A stretch of 57,396 nucleotides of DNA, from NCBI GenBank assembly GCA_963749535.1, contig CAVVNF010000032.1, positions 1-57,396 of the forward strand, in the 5' to 3' direction. Below the pieces are notes generated by a model. That model was not told the origin of the DNA. It made no database searches and was given only the letters and a program-made list of their open reading frames with translations. This DNA comes from Chersky-299 sp963749535 (GTDB lineage Bacteria > Actinomycetota > Thermoleophilia > RBG-16-64-13). The translations under genes were made by a program, and so were the position numbers. Shown here piece after piece: positions 37,048 through 47,501 of the stretch. Positions within the stretch are counted from its first letter, which is position 1. Every line of letters starts with the position of its first letter.

Positions 37048-38001
37048 ATGGCCGACATGGGACGCTTCATCGCCCGTCGCCTCGCCTTGGTGGTGCTGAC
37101 CCTGCTGCTTTCGAGCGTGCTCGTGTTCGGGGCCACGCAGGTGCTGCCCGGCGACGTGGCTACCATGGTCCTTGGCCGGGAGGCTACCCAACAGGCCAAG
37201 GACAATCTTCGTCAACAACTCGGCCTCAACCGGCCGGTCGTCGTGCAATACGGAAGTTGGCTCTTTCGATATGTGAAGGGTGACTGGGGGACCTCCATCA
37301 GCACGGAGGAGGCCGTGCGTCCGCTGGTGCTTGAAAGGCTGCGCAACTCCGCGATGCTCGCCTTGGTGGCTTTTCTGATGTACGTCCCCCTCGGCATCTT
37401 CCTGGGGGTGGTCGCCGCCTGGCGACGAGACTCATACCTGGACCAAGTGATATCCGTGGGGTCGCTCGCCTTCATCGGGCTGCCTGAGTTCGTGACCGGC
37501 CTGCTGCTTATCGCACTGTTCTCGCAGACCCTGGGGTGGCTGCCGGCTTCCTCCTCCATCGCCCCCGGCTCCTCGTTCGTCCAAGCCTTTCCAAGCCTGA
37601 TCTTGCCCGGGCTCACCGTTTCGCTCACCAGCCTCGCCTACGTTCTGCGCATGACACGCTCGGGGACCGTGGAGGTGCTCGGAACGGACTACGTGCGCAC
37701 CGCCTATCTCAAAGGGCTGTCTCCCTGGCGGGTGCTCTTCGGCCACGTCCTGCGAAACTCCCTGTTGCCCACCGTGACGGTGGTGGCGGCGGGCGTCGGC
37801 TGGCTGATGGGAGGGCTGATCATCACCGAGTCGGTGTTCGGCTATCCCGGTCTCGGGAGGCTCATCCTCTTCGCGGTGCAGAGAAGAGACCTGCCCCTCA
37901 TCCAAGGCACCACGATGGTCATCGTGGCGATCTTCTGTCTCGCCAATCTGGCCGCAGACGTGATCTACGCGCTCCTCAACCCGCGCATCCGTTATCGATG
38001 A
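37048..38001 (+). CDS. Peptide-type ABC importer permease, DppB-like
   Basis: 317 residues, ATG 37048, 5 bases after the ATPase stop. MGRFIARRLALVVLTLLLSS opening helix, VLPGDVATMVLG, and the EAA-type loop DYVRTAYLKGLSPWRVLFGH before LLPTVTVVAAG; C-terminal ITESVFGYPGLGRL. DppB normally precedes DppC; here it comes last, so the order is A-C-DF-B. Its 3' end overlaps the convergent pgi gene by 10 bases. Confidence 0.92.
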   Translation: MADMGRFIARRLALVVLTLLLSSVLVFGATQVLPGDVATMVLGREATQQAKDNLRQQLGLNRPVVVQYGSWLFRYVKGDWGTSISTEEAVRPLVLERLRNSAMLALVAFLMYVPLGIFLGVVAAWRRDSYLDQVISVGSLAFIGLPEFVTGLLLIALFSQTLGWLPASSSIAPGSSFVQAFPSLILPGLTVSLTSLAYVLRMTRSGTVEVLGTDYVRTAYLKGLSPWRVLFGHVLRNSLLPTVTVVAAGVGWLMGGLIITESVFGYPGLGRLILFAVQRRDLPLIQGTTMVIVAIFCLANLAADVIYALLNPRIRYR

Positions 38002-39629
38002 TGCCGCGATCTCCGATAGCGCCGGATCAGGGCGGCAGTGGAGCTGTCGTGCTCTAGGACGGGCCCGTCGGGGCCGAAAAGCTCGGGCGTGATGCGGTTG
38101 GCGAGCACTTTGCCGAGCTCCACCCCCCACTGGTCGAACGAGTCGATCCCCCAGATCGCCCCCTGAGTGAAGACGCTGTGCTCGTAAAGGGCAACGAGGC
38201 TTCCCAGCACGGCAGGAGTCAGACTTTCCGCGAGGATCACGTTGGTGGGGTGGTTGCCTTCGACCACGCGAAACGGCGTCTGACTCAGCTTGGAACCCGA
38301 GGCTTCGAGCTCTTCCGCGGTCCTCCCGAACGCCAGTGCCTCAGCCTGGGCGAAGAGGTTGGCCATCAATAGGTCGTGGTGGTGTTCCAGCGGCGAAAGT
38401 GGCGCGGTGAATCCGATCAGATCGCAGGGCACCAGCTTCGTCCCCTGGTGCAGGAGCTGGAAGAACGAATGCTGGCTGTCGGAGCCCGGTTCGCCCCATA
38501 TGACGGGCCCGGTGTCCCAGGCTACCGGTCTGCCTTGCAGGTCGACGCGCTTGCCGTTGCTCTCCATCTGGAGCTGCTGGAGATACGCCGGGAAACGGGC
38601 GAGTGCGCTCGCATACGGCAGGATCGCCTGCGACTGCGCCCCGAAGAAGTTGTTGTACCAGACCGCCAGCAGGCCGAGGATCACCGGCAGGTTGCGTTCG
38701 AACGGGGCCTCGAGGAAGTGCTCGTCCATGGCCCGGAATCCGGCCAGCATCGCGGTGAAATTCTCGGGCCCGATCGCGATCATCGTAGAGAGACCGATCG
38801 CGGAGTCCATGGAGTAGCGACCACCCACCCAGTCCCAGAATCCGAACATATTGTCCAGGCCGATGCCGAACTTCTCGACCGCGGCGGCGTTCGTCGAGAC
38901 GGCGACGAAATGACGGGCCACCGCGGCTTCGTCGCCGAGAGCGCTCACGAGCCATTCGCGCGCCGAGTACGCGTTCGTCATGGTCTCCAGGGTGGTGAAC
39001 GTCTTCGACGAGACCACGAACAGGGTTTCCGCGGGATCCAGGTCGCGGGTCGCCTCGAAGAGATCGGCGCCGTCGATGTTGCTCACGAAGCGCAGGGCAA
39101 TCGAGCGGTCGCTGCAGGAAACGAGTGCGAGATAGGCCATCTCCGGGCCCAGATACGAGCCGCCGATGCCGATATTGACCACGGTCTTCACCCGCCTGCC
39201 CGTGAAACCTAGCCACTCGCCCCTCCGCACTTGGTCGGCGAACTCGGACATCTTCGACAGGACCGCATGGACCCCAGGCACGACATCGTGGCCGTCGACG
39301 AAAAGGTGCGAACCGACGGGAGCCCTGAGCGCCGGGTGAAGTACCGCCCGGTCTTCGGAGACGTTGACGTGCTCACCCCGGAACATGGCGTCCCGCCTCT
39401 CGGCCACGCCGCACTCGCGGGCAAGCCCAAAAAGCAGCGCAAGAGTTTCATCCGTAACGCGATTCTTCGAATAGTCGAGGTACAGCCCGGCGGCCTCCGC
39501 GGTGAGACGTTCTCCACGCGCAGGGTCCTGCTCGAAAAGTTCGCGCAAGTGCAAGGTCTTGACCTTGTTGAAATGCGTCTGGAGGGCAAGCCACGAGCGA
39601 GTCTCGGTGAGTCGCGGAGTATCCGTCAT
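37992..39629 (-). CDS. pgi: Glucose-6-phosphate isomerase
   Basis: Glycolysis/gluconeogenesis enzyme interconverting glucose 6-phosphate and fructose 6-phosphate. 545 residues from ATG 39629, with GGAGGAGGG upstream. Signatures: VNIGIGGSYLGPEMAY, FVVSSKTFTTLETMTNA, DWVGGRYSMDSAIGLS, the second PGI signature GGLAVWY-like LLAVWYNNFFGAQSQAILPY, GEPGSDSQHSFFQLLHQGT with the catalytic-base Glu/His region, and SFDQWGVELGKVLA with the catalytic Lys. Intact. Confidence 0.95.
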   Translation of the reverse strand: MTDTPRLTETRSWLALQTHFNKVKTLHLRELFEQDPARGERLTAEAAGLYLDYSKNRVTDETLALLFGLARECGVAERRDAMFRGEHVNVSEDRAVLHPALRAPVGSHLFVDGHDVVPGVHAVLSKMSEFADQVRRGEWLGFTGRRVKTVVNIGIGGSYLGPEMAYLALVSCSDRSIALRFVSNIDGADLFEATRDLDPAETLFVVSSKTFTTLETMTNAYSAREWLVSALGDEAAVARHFVAVSTNAAAVEKFGIGLDNMFGFWDWVGGRYSMDSAIGLSTMIAIGPENFTAMLAGFRAMDEHFLEAPFERNLPVILGLLAVWYNNFFGAQSQAILPYASALARFPAYLQQLQMESNGKRVDLQGRPVAWDTGPVIWGEPGSDSQHSFFQLLHQGTKLVPCDLIGFTAPLSPLEHHHDLLMANLFAQAEALAFGRTAEELEASGSKLSQTPFRVVEGNHPTNVILAESLTPAVLGSLVALYEHSVFTQGAIWGIDSFDQWGVELGKVLANRITPELFGPDGPVLEHDSSTAALIRRYRRSRHHR

Positions 39630-39814
39630 CCTGCGCCCTCCTCCATCCTCTCGAACTCGCTGTCCGCCGGCAGCATATACGGTCGGCCGGCGCCTGTGAA
39701 GAGCGTGTACCTGCCCAGTCCCGATGTCCAAACCTCTCCGTCGCCGCGAATGAGCCTTGGAATTGGAGCCCCGCGCCGCCCCGGGGCTGCACGGGCGGTC
39801 GCGCCCGGGGTCAC
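39626..39814 (-). CDS. Possible 62-residue protein coupled to pgi
   Basis: The frame ends GDGEVWTSGLGRYTLFTGAG then PYMLPADSEFERMEEGAG, with its TGA overlapping the pgi ATG in an ATGA arrangement. Composition of the last 40 residues looks protein-like, while the first 20 are Arg/Pro/Ala noise, so the true start is probably internal. No family recognised. It could equally be the tail of an older, now lost gene. Confidence 0.3.
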   Translation of the reverse strand: MTPGATARAAPGRRGAPIPRLIRGDGEVWTSGLGRYTLFTGAGRPYMLPADSEFERMEEGAG

Positions 39815-39906
39815 TCCCGGGGTCGCGTGTCGAACTCATCCGCCGAGTCCGTCTGTGGGCCGCGATGTTTTTGCTACCGATGCGGGGGAAGAACGAACAT
39901 TCAGGA

Positions 39907-41291
39907 TCAGCCGGCGAACAGGGTATTGAACGCTTCGGCCAGCGTGGGATGAGTGAACACGGTCTCCCGAAGTGTGGAGGCGGTGACTCCGCCGATCATC
40001 GCCACCTCGATCACGGCCATCAGCTCGCCGCCCTCGATGCCCAGGATGGCGCACCCGAGGATGCGATCAGTCTTGGCGTCCACCACGGCCTTCATGAAGC
40101 CCCGCGACTCTCCCACCTCCACGGCGCGGGAGATCCAGTCCATGGGCATCTTGAACACCCGGATCTCGATCCCCTTCTGCCGCGCCTCCTCCTCGCCGAG
40201 CCCGATGCGGCCCAGTTGAGGGTCCGTGAACACCGTATAGGGAACAAGTCGACCCGAGATGCTGGCGTTGCCGGCTTCGAGGAGGTTCGACCGGAGGATA
40301 CGGAAGTCGTCGTAGGAGATGTGCGTGAAAGCTGGGCCGCCCTTGACGTCTCCCAGGGCCCAGATACCCGGGACTGCCGTCTCGAGCCGGTCGTTGACCG
40401 GGATGGCACCATGCTCGTCCACGGCCAGACCGGCCGCGGTCAGGTTGAGTCGCTCGGTGGCGGGGACGCGACCCGTGGCCACCAGAAGATGGGTCCCTTC
40501 GAAGGATCGATCGCCTTCGGGAGTGGAGACCTTCGAGCTGGATCCGTCCATCCGCCGATTGACGCACCGCGCGAGCTTGCGAGTCCAGTACCAACTCCAC
40601 GCCGTCTTCGCGGAGGACCGCGGCCAGCGCCTCGGCGACGTCGGCATCTTCTCGCGTGAGCAGACGATCGTGGCGTTGCACCACGGTGACCTCACTGCCG
40701 AACCGCCTGAACATCTGCCCGAACTCCACCGCCACGTACCCGCCGCCCAGGATGAGCAGGTGCTCCGGCACCTGGTCCAGCTCCATGATCTGGGTGGAGT
40801 TCATGAACGGGATCCGATCGAGACCTGGCGATCGGCGGCACCGCCGGCGCCGCACCGGTGTCGAGGAAGATCTTTTCTGCCTCGATAAGCGTGGTGCCGC
40901 CCGCGATCAGACTCACTTCCAAAACACGCGGGCTCAGGAATCTGGCTTCGCCCATAAGCAGGTCCACGTTCGCATCCCGCAGATGGCGTTCATTACGCCG
41001 ACGCCAATCGTCCACGATGACTTGCTTGCGTCTGCGCACAACGGACATGTCGACGGAGACCGGGCCTGCGTTCACGCCAAAGTCGCCGGCTCTCCGAGCT
41101 AGGTAGGCCACACGCGCGCTCGCGACCATTGTCTTGGTGGGTGTGCAACCGACGTTGATGCAGGTGCCGCCCACGTGCTCGCGCTCCACGAGCGCCGTCT
41201 TCCACCCGGCACCCGCGAGAGCCCGGGCCAGCGGGTTGCCACCCTGACCGGAGCCGACGATGATGGCGTCGTATCGTTGAGTGGAGTCCAC
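39907..41291 (-). CDS. FAD-dependent pyridine nucleotide-disulfide oxidoreductase, mercuric/lipoamide reductase-like (frameshifted)
   Basis: Class I flavin disulfide reductase, about 460 residues. IIVGSGQGGNPLARALAGAG for the FAD ADP site (Gln in place of the usual residue), the redox-active pair in GGTCINVGCTPTKTM, the NAD(P) site LLILGGGYVAVEFGQMF, TAVPGIWALGDVKGGPAFTH and the dimer-interface VFTHPTLAEAFNTLF with the catalytic His-Pro...Glu. Frames change at about 40830 and 40570. The sequence resembles the MerA-like/Lpd-like reductases that lack a merR context; no mer genes or dehydrogenase complex subunits are nearby, so the partner is unknown. Confidence 0.85.
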
Positions 41292-41735
41292 GAACCCTCC
41301 CGTTCCGGGGCGCCCGCTCGTCCATAAGTCGCTGGTCGGCCGCCAGGCTGTGCGCCCGGCTCTGAGGTCGCTCTCCCGCTGGTGGCGTTATGTCTACCCT
41401 GAGCCACCTGGTATCAACCCTTGTGATGCACCCCAGCACGAGAAGCATGCGCGGGCCAGAATCCGGGTACGTGCAGTTGTGGACGAGGCTCAAAGGCACC
41501 TCTGCAGAGAAAGCGAGACCGATGGCACCGGACGTTCCAGGCGACGCCAAGCTTGACGGCAGTCCTCAACCCAGCTCAGCGCCGCCGCATACCCACGAGC
41601 ACAAAACCAGCGCCGATGGCTTGGATCGGGACGGTCCCGGACAGCCCCCGGTGAATCCGGACCAGGCGGACTCCGGAGGAAGTAGCGGACGCCCGCCCGA
41701 GCGCCGACGGCCCAGCCCCGGCCGCACCGGCCAGG
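41292..41735 (+). other. Spacer and possible out-of-frame N-terminal extension of ftsH
   Basis: A plus-strand frame from ATG 41523 reads MAPDVPGDAKLDGSPQPSSA and continues Pro/Gly/Arg-rich to beyond 41736, but in a different frame from ftsH. One indel near 41740 would join it to FtsH as a long Pro-rich cytoplasmic N-terminus of the kind seen in actinobacterial FtsH. No other gene or element is seen here. Confidence 0.35.
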
Positions 41736-43770
41736 GTGGGACCGGAAGTCGTGGCGGCGCACCACGTGGTACCCAATCCGGCGGCCCACGCGGTGCCGGC
41801 GCAGGGCCCGCCCACTCCCGGGAGCCCCGAACACGACGAGGAACGCCGCCGCCGCTCCCATCGCCAGTTATGGTTCACCGTCGGCTACGTCGTCGTCGCG
41901 TTGTTCCTGCTCTACCTGTTCCAGCAGTTCATCCTGGGGCCGATGGCCTCACCGTCCACCCAGCTGGACTACGGCAAGTTCAAGACGGACGTGGCCGCCA
42001 AACTGATCGACACCGCCGTGATCGGGACCAACCAGATCACGGGCACCATGAAGAACTCGAATCCCAAGGTCTCCACCCCGGTGGATTACAAAGTCAACGC
42101 ACAGGCGGGCGCGGACCCTCAGCTCGTCCAGCAACTGCAGGCGGCGGGAGTGGACTACTCCTTCGCTGCGCCCAGCAGTCCCATCGGGGGTATCCTCCTC
42201 TACCTCATCCCCTTCGTACTCATCGGGGTGCTCTGGTTCTACATCTACCGCAGAGCTACCCGCGCGGCGGGAGGTGGAGGGATCGGAGGCGGCATCTTCG
42301 GAGTGGGCCGGAGCAAGGCCACCCAGGTGACCCCGGAGCAGGTGGGCGTCACCTTCAAGGATGTCGGCGGGGCGGACGAGGCTATCGCGGAACTGCAAGA
42401 GATCATCCAGTTCTTGAAGCATCCCGACCAGTTCGCCAGTCTGGGCGGCCGCATCCCCAAAGGAGTGCTACTCGTGGGCCCGCCGGGCACCGGCAAGACC
42501 TTGCTCGCCAAAGCCACTGCCGGCGAAGCCGAGGTCACCTTCTTCGAGAGCAGCGGCTCGGCGTTCGTGGAGATGTTCGTTGGCGTAGGCGCTGCTCGAG
42601 TCCGAGACCTCTTCGACCAGGCAAGGAAAGCGGCACCGGCCATCGTCTTCATCGACGAGATCGACGCCATCGGACAGAGTCGCGGAGCCGGGCTCAGCGT
42701 CGGGGGTGGCAACGATGAGCGCGAGCAGACGCTCAACCAATTGCTGGCCGAGATCGACGGCTTCAATACGGACATGTCACGCCCGGTGATCATCATGGCC
42801 GCCACCAACCGGCCCGAAGTGCTGGACCAAGCGTTGCTGCGCGCCGGACGCTTCGACCGGCAGATCGAGGTGAGCAATCCGGACCTCATCGGACGCGTGC
42901 AGATCTTGAAGATCCACAGTCATGGCATCAAGCTTGCCCACGACTTCGATCTGGACAGAGCGGCGCGGATCACCCCCGGTTTCAGTGGGGCCGATCTGGC
43001 GAACGTCATGAACGAGGCGGCCCTTTTGGCGGCCCGGCGCAAGGCGCACGCGGTAGGCATCAAGGATTTCGAGATGGCGATGGAGCGGGTCATCGCCGGT
43101 CTCGAAGAAGAGGTCCCGCGTGATGAACGAACTCGAGCGCACCACCGTCGCGTACCACGAGTCCGGTCACGCCTTGGTCGCCGAGTTGCTGCCTCACACA
43201 GATCCGGTAGCGAAGATCAGCATTATCCCGCGGGGTCGCGGAGCTCTCGGGTACACGCTGCAGATGCCCACGGAGGACCGCTACCTCCTCACCGAGGAGG
43301 AACTGACCGACCGGATTGCCGTCATGCTCGGCGGGCGGGCGGCGGAGATCGAGGTGTTCAACACCATCAGCACCGGTGCCAGCGACGACATTCAGCGCGC
43401 CACGGAACTGGCGCGGCGCATGATCACCGAGTTCGGCATGAGCGACAAGCTGGGCTCGGTGCGCTACGCGGGCCAGCAGCTGCAGTACTTGGGCAACGTG
43501 ATGCAGGACAACTCCCAGCTGAGCCCGCATACGCGGGAGATAATCGACGATGAGGTCCAGCGCGTGGTCACCGAGCAGTACGAAAAGGCCCAGGCCCTAC
43601 TTGGCCATCACCGCGCCGCTCTGGAGACCCTGGCTAAGCAACTCCTCGAGCAAGAGACCGTGGATGGGACGGCCGTCAAACAGGCACTGGACACGGAGGC
43701 AGCTCAGGCAGCGTCCGTGAAGGCGGCCGGATCGAGCGACACCGTAGTAAACTTGGGTCATGCCAAGTGA
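41736..43770 (+). CDS. ftsH: FtsH membrane-bound AAA+ zinc protease (one frameshift)
   Basis: Quality-control protease degrading membrane and regulatory proteins. Pro-rich start, TM1 (WFTVGYVVVALFLLYLF), periplasmic domain, TM2 (GGILLYLIPFVLIGVLWFY). The AAA domain has Walker A GPPGTGKT, Walker B IVFIDEIDAIG, the pore motif in FVEMFVGVGAARVRDLF and SRH ATNRPEVLDQALLRAGRFDR. The protease domain has HESGH and the third zinc ligand region TISTGASDDIQ. The frame shifts near 43107 between GLEEEVP and VMNELERTTVAYHE, exactly at a run where a one-base correction restores R-V-M-N-E-L-E-R. Start GTG 41736 is uncertain. Next gene overlaps its 3' end by 11 bases. Confidence 0.92.
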
Positions 43771-44299
43771 CATATGCTCCGAGCCGCCTGGTACGGCGAG
43801 CTCGGAGAACGAACCTAGAAACGAGGTTGCACGGCGCCACCTGGAAAGATATCCGGTCGTGGTGAACGTTTCTGTGGCCTGGGGGGAGATGGACGCCCTC
43901 GGGCATGTGAACAACATGATCTTTTACCGCTATTTTGAGACGGCCCGCATCGCCTATTTCAACCGCCTTGGGCGCACGTCGTTCACCGCCGATCGGGAGA
44001 AGGGCCTGATTTTGGCCAGGTCCGGCTGCCGATACAAGGCACCGGTCACCCACCCGGACACGGTCGCGGTCGGCGCCAGGGTCACCGCTCTCGGCGAGGA
44101 TAGGATGCGCATGGAGTACGCCGTGTTCAGCCCGAAGCTGGGCAAGATCGCCGCGGTTGGCGAAGCCGAGGTGGTGAGCTACGACTACCGGCACGGTTGC
44201 CGGACTCCCTTCGACCCGTCGTATCGCGCCATGATCACAGTGCTCGAGGGTAGAGAGCCACCACCGCTGCGGCCGCGGAGCGGGGCGCCCGCCGGCTAG
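43760..44299 (+). CDS. 4-hydroxybenzoyl-CoA-thioesterase-type hot-dog acyl-CoA thioesterase
   Basis: 179 residues. Hot-dog fold signature VAWGEMDALGHVNNMIFYRY with the catalytic Asp, then FETARIAYFNRLG, followed by RSGCRYKAPVTHPDTV on the central helix/strand. A charged N-terminal extension of about 35 residues precedes the domain. YbgC/FadM-like proteins of this type hydrolyse acyl-CoA; chain preference unknown. ATG 43760 lies inside the ftsH end, suggesting coupling. Confidence 0.85.
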   Translation: MPSDICSEPPGTASSENEPRNEVARRHLERYPVVVNVSVAWGEMDALGHVNNMIFYRYFETARIAYFNRLGRTSFTADREKGLILARSGCRYKAPVTHPDTVAVGARVTALGEDRMRMEYAVFSPKLGKIAAVGEAEVVSYDYRHGCRTPFDPSYRAMITVLEGREPPPLRPRSGAPAG

Positions 44300-44418
44300 C
44301 AGCGGGCCGGGGCACGTGATCCGCTTTCGGGACGCGGGCACCCGGCGATCCGGGGCGTGCAATCCAGCAACGAGGCAGCGGGACAAGAGAAGTCCAGCCG
44401 CTCAGCGAGGAGGTCACA

Positions 44419-45279
44419 TTGCAGGGATTCTGGTCACATTGGGCATGGCCCCTCGCCACGGCAGTCCTGGGGTTCGTCTTTTTCGGGCTCGTCTTCGACC
44501 AATGGCTGCGCCGCCGCAAGCCACATCAGGCAGCCTGGTCGGTCGGACTCTTCTTCTACGCCGTCGCGGCTTTCATGGAATTTTGGTCGGAGTACAACGG
44601 AGCGTGGAACCCCACTGTCTACCGGGTCTATATCGTGCTCGCGGCGTCCCTGGTGGGCTTCCTCGGTTTGGGCAGCCTCTACCTGATCGCCCGCAGGCGC
44701 TTGTGGGGGCACATATATCTGGCGTTCAACATCATCTGCCTGATCGTCTTCTTCGCGGGAGCCTTGACGGTGACTTTGGCCACAAGCAAGCTCGTCCCGG
44801 GAATCACGGTGGGAGGCCAAGGCCTGGGCTCGAGCTTCAGTTTCCCGCGGGTTATGTCTTTCGCCTTCAATATCCCTGGGTCCGTCTTCCTCATAGGGGG
44901 GGCACTGCTGACGATCTGGCGTTTCGCGCGCCGGCGCGAGTTTGCCTATCGAGTGTGGGCGAACGTCCTCATAGCCGTGGGGGCGCTTCTCATTGCCTTT
45001 GTCGGGTCGCGAGCGCGGATGGGAAGCACGGCCGGACTGTATCCCGCGGAAATGGTAGCCTCGGCACTCATGCTCGCCGGCTTCCTCCTGGCCGGCACCT
45101 TGCAGAAGGGAAGAGAATCAGTGCGGCGCGGCCGGCGGGCAGCCTCACAGGCTGAAGGCACGGCGGGGCCGACCGACGGCGATTCAAGTCGGAGGTCCGG
45201 GGGCCACAAAGCCAGTGGTCAGTCGGGGTCCGGAGGGGCGCAATCGGACCCATCCTCCAGGAGGAAACATCGCCGCTGA
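44419..45279 (+). CDS. Seven-helix membrane protein of unknown function
   Basis: 286 residues from TTG 44419 with GAGGAGG 5 bases upstream. About seven hydrophobic segments can be counted, from WPLATAVLGFVFFGLVFDQW to MVASALMLAGFLLAGTL, with aromatic WSVGLFFYAVAAFMEFWSEY in helix 2. Then about 60 polar residues rich in Ser, Arg and Gly form a cytoplasmic tail. No catalytic motif or known family recognised. A few conserved-looking features (EFWSEYNGAW, FSFPRVMSF) could anchor a family search. Confidence 0.75.
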   Translation: MQGFWSHWAWPLATAVLGFVFFGLVFDQWLRRRKPHQAAWSVGLFFYAVAAFMEFWSEYNGAWNPTVYRVYIVLAASLVGFLGLGSLYLIARRRLWGHIYLAFNIICLIVFFAGALTVTLATSKLVPGITVGGQGLGSSFSFPRVMSFAFNIPGSVFLIGGALLTIWRFARRREFAYRVWANVLIAVGALLIAFVGSRARMGSTAGLYPAEMVASALMLAGFLLAGTLQKGRESVRRGRRAASQAEGTAGPTDGDSSRRSGGHKASGQSGSGGAQSDPSSRRKHRR

Positions 45280-45619
45280 TAAAGATCGAGCGAGCGTGTG
45301 AGCAAGTGACGCTACCGGGAAGAGGTGGATCAAAAGCGGGAGGGTTGGCAACGCTCGTCGAGGCTGCCGGTGGAGGCGAGATAGCGGTTGTCTTCGCGGC
45401 CCAGGAACCCGCTCTGAGCAATGCCGCGGTCCTACGCCACTGTCTGATGCGGCACCTCTAAACGGCCCGATCTTCAGGCGGCCCGGCCGACGGGCAGGGT
45501 CTCGCGCGCGCCCGGGGACGCCGGCACCCCGCGAGGCACCGGCCCCGACTGCGACGTGACCGCCGGCTCTCCGGCGAACCGACTTTCTCGCGGCCGAGCT
45601 CCCACCGCACCCCCCAGCG
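45280..45619 (+). other. Gene-poor spacer with a possible short frame
   Basis: The plus frame immediately after the previous stop is open for about 60 codons to 45462 (KIERACEQVTLPGRGG, VEAAGGGEIAVVFAAQEPA, VLRHCLMRHL). It has a plausible amino-acid composition but no good start or ribosome site (GTG at about 45313 possible). The rest, 45463-45619, is GC-rich and shows nothing. Confidence 0.25.
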
Positions 45620-46018
45620 TCAGGGTCTGATCAGAAGCACCGGGGCGGCGCTGTTGCGGATGATCTCTTCGGTGACCGAACCCACCAGTAGGTGACGGAC
45701 GTTGCCGTGCCCGTGGGTGGCCATCACCACGAGGTCCGCATGGACCTGCTTGATCGCGCCTAGGATGCCCTCACCGGGCTCCCCATGGCCCACCAGGATC
45801 TCCGTCCGGATCCCCCTCTTGACGAGCCTCTCACCGAGCCTGTTCAACTGTTTCGTCGCCTCGGCCTCCAGGAAAGCCGACTCGTCTCGCGAGTGGCTGT
45901 GCACCACATGGGCAAGGGTCACCGCGCCTCCGGTCAACTCAGCAAGCTTGGCGGCATGCTCGACAAGGATGTCGTCCCCCAGGCCAGATTTGAGAGGGAC
46001 GAGAATGTGCTCGTACAT
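45620..46018 (-). CDS. UspA-family universal stress protein
   Basis: 132 residues, single Usp domain: YEHILVPLKSGLGDD opening and VMATHGHGNVRHLLVGSVTE, which carries the ATP-binding G-2x-G-9x-G-[ST] pattern. Last strand APVLLIRP. Its ATG overlaps the stop of mntH, so it is translated from the same transcript and may monitor or regulate that transporter. Confidence 0.9.
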   Translation of the reverse strand: MYEHILVPLKSGLGDDILVEHAAKLAELTGGAVTLAHVVHSHSRDESAFLEAEATKQLNRLGERLVKRGIRTEILVGHGEPGEGILGAIKQVHADLVVMATHGHGNVRHLLVGSVTEEIIRNSAAPVLLIRP

Positions 46019-47352
46019 CAGAAGGAACCTCCCGCTAGCTGGTACAGGAAGAGGACGTTGAGGGCGACGATCAGGACCCCGGCGGCGATGGCCAGGGTAT
46101 GTTCCATACGACCGCTGACGAACCGGCCCATTACCTTCCTGTCGCCCGCGAGGAGCAACAGGGGAGCGATGGTCAAGGGGAGCTGGATGCTGAGAGCCAC
46201 CTGGCTGTAGACGAGGATCTTGAAGGAGTCGAGGCCGGAGGCGACCACGGCGAGCGCCGGGAGGGCGAGCACAAACAGGCCGACCCGGTAGAAGGTGCTA
46301 CGGGGGTTCTCGGGCCGGCCGAGGTACGCGGTGAGCACATTCACTTCCGCCATGGCCGACGTGAAGCTCGCGCCGACCCCCGCGGCCAGCAGACCGATCC
46401 CGAACACATACCGGGCCAGGTAGCCCGCCAACGGCTGCAGCGTAGCCGACGCCTGCTCCAGACTGGTCACGACGATGCCGTGGCGGTAGAACACGGCCGC
46501 CGCCACGACGACCATGGCACAGTTGATAAGCCATCCCAGGCCCATCGCGAGGGCGGTATCGCCTTTCTCATACAGAATCAGACGGTGCCGTCCCTCTTCG
46601 TCGGCGGGCAGATCGCGGTTGAGCACCACATTCGAATGCAGATACAGGTTGTGCGGCATGACTACCGCGCCCATCATCCCGATGGCGATGGCGATGCTGG
46701 CCCGGTCGAAGTGCGGGATGAACGCCCCCCGGGCCGCCGAGCCCCAGCTAGGATGCACGAGGGCAAGCTCCAGGAGATAGCACAGCGAGATGACTCCGAT
46801 AAAGGCGACGATGATCCGCTCGATGTGCCGGTATCGGCCGGTGTAGATGAGTGCGATCTTGAGGACGACGGTGATGGCCCCGCCGAGGAGCAGCGGCAGG
46901 CCGAACAGCAGCTTGAAACCGAGCGCCCCGCCCAGAAGCTCGGCGACGTCGGTAGCGATGCACGCCAGCACGATACTGCCACCCATCACTGCCGTCCACT
47001 GGCGCGAGAACCGTTGGCGTACGTTGTAAGCCAGGCTATGACCCGTGACGATGCCCAACCGCGCCGACATGTTCTGCAGCAGGATGAGCATCAGCGTCGA
47101 CATGGTGATGACCCACAGCAGACTGTAGCCGAAGCCGCTCCCTCCGGCGACGTTGGTGGCCCAGTTCCCCGGGTCGACAAAGCCCACGGTCACGATGAAC
47201 CCAGGGCCAAGAAAGCGCAGGAAGTCGCGGGAGAGGAAGACGCCGGGGCCGTAGCGAGTCTGGGCACCGCCGCGGCGAAGCCGGCGGCGGCGGATGGGAG
47301 GCAGGTCCGCTGCGCCCTGCGCCCTCCACTTGTCCAGATTCCGGCATGTCAC
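46018..47352 (-). CDS. mntH: Nramp-family Mn2+/Fe2+ transporter, canonical (MntH)
   Basis: Proton-coupled divalent-metal importer, 444 residues, about eleven helices. Canonical metal-site motifs: TM1 GFVDPGNWATNVAGGSG (DPGN) and TM6 MGAVVMPHNLYLHSNVV (MPH). This contrasts with the second Nramp protein at 52015, which has neither. The N-terminus carries an Arg-rich stretch (PPIRRRRLRRGGAQ) that may not be translated if the real start is later. Operon with the downstream UspA gene. Confidence 0.9.
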   Translation of the reverse strand: MTCRNLDKWRAQGAADLPPIRRRRLRRGGAQTRYGPGVFLSRDFLRFLGPGFIVTVGFVDPGNWATNVAGGSGFGYSLLWVITMSTLMLILLQNMSARLGIVTGHSLAYNVRQRFSRQWTAVMGGSIVLACIATDVAELLGGALGFKLLFGLPLLLGGAITVVLKIALIYTGRYRHIERIIVAFIGVISLCYLLELALVHPSWGSAARGAFIPHFDRASIAIAIGMMGAVVMPHNLYLHSNVVLNRDLPADEEGRHRLILYEKGDTALAMGLGWLINCAMVVVAAAVFYRHGIVVTSLEQASATLQPLAGYLARYVFGIGLLAAGVGASFTSAMAEVNVLTAYLGRPENPRSTFYRVGLFVLALPALAVVASGLDSFKILVYSQVALSIQLPLTIAPLLLLAGDRKVMGRFVSGRMEHTLAIAAGVLIVALNVLFLYQLAGGSF

Positions 47353-47501
47353 TCAAGACTCTGGCTCCTCCCCGTGTGGAGCCTCATCGTCCGCGGATCC
47401 GTGCCCGCCGCACAGCCTGATCCCCGGCGGCGGGACTTTGCCGACATAGCTTGGGTCGACCGGTCCGGTTTCAGTCGACCGTTGAGTCGACCGGTCGGAC
47501 C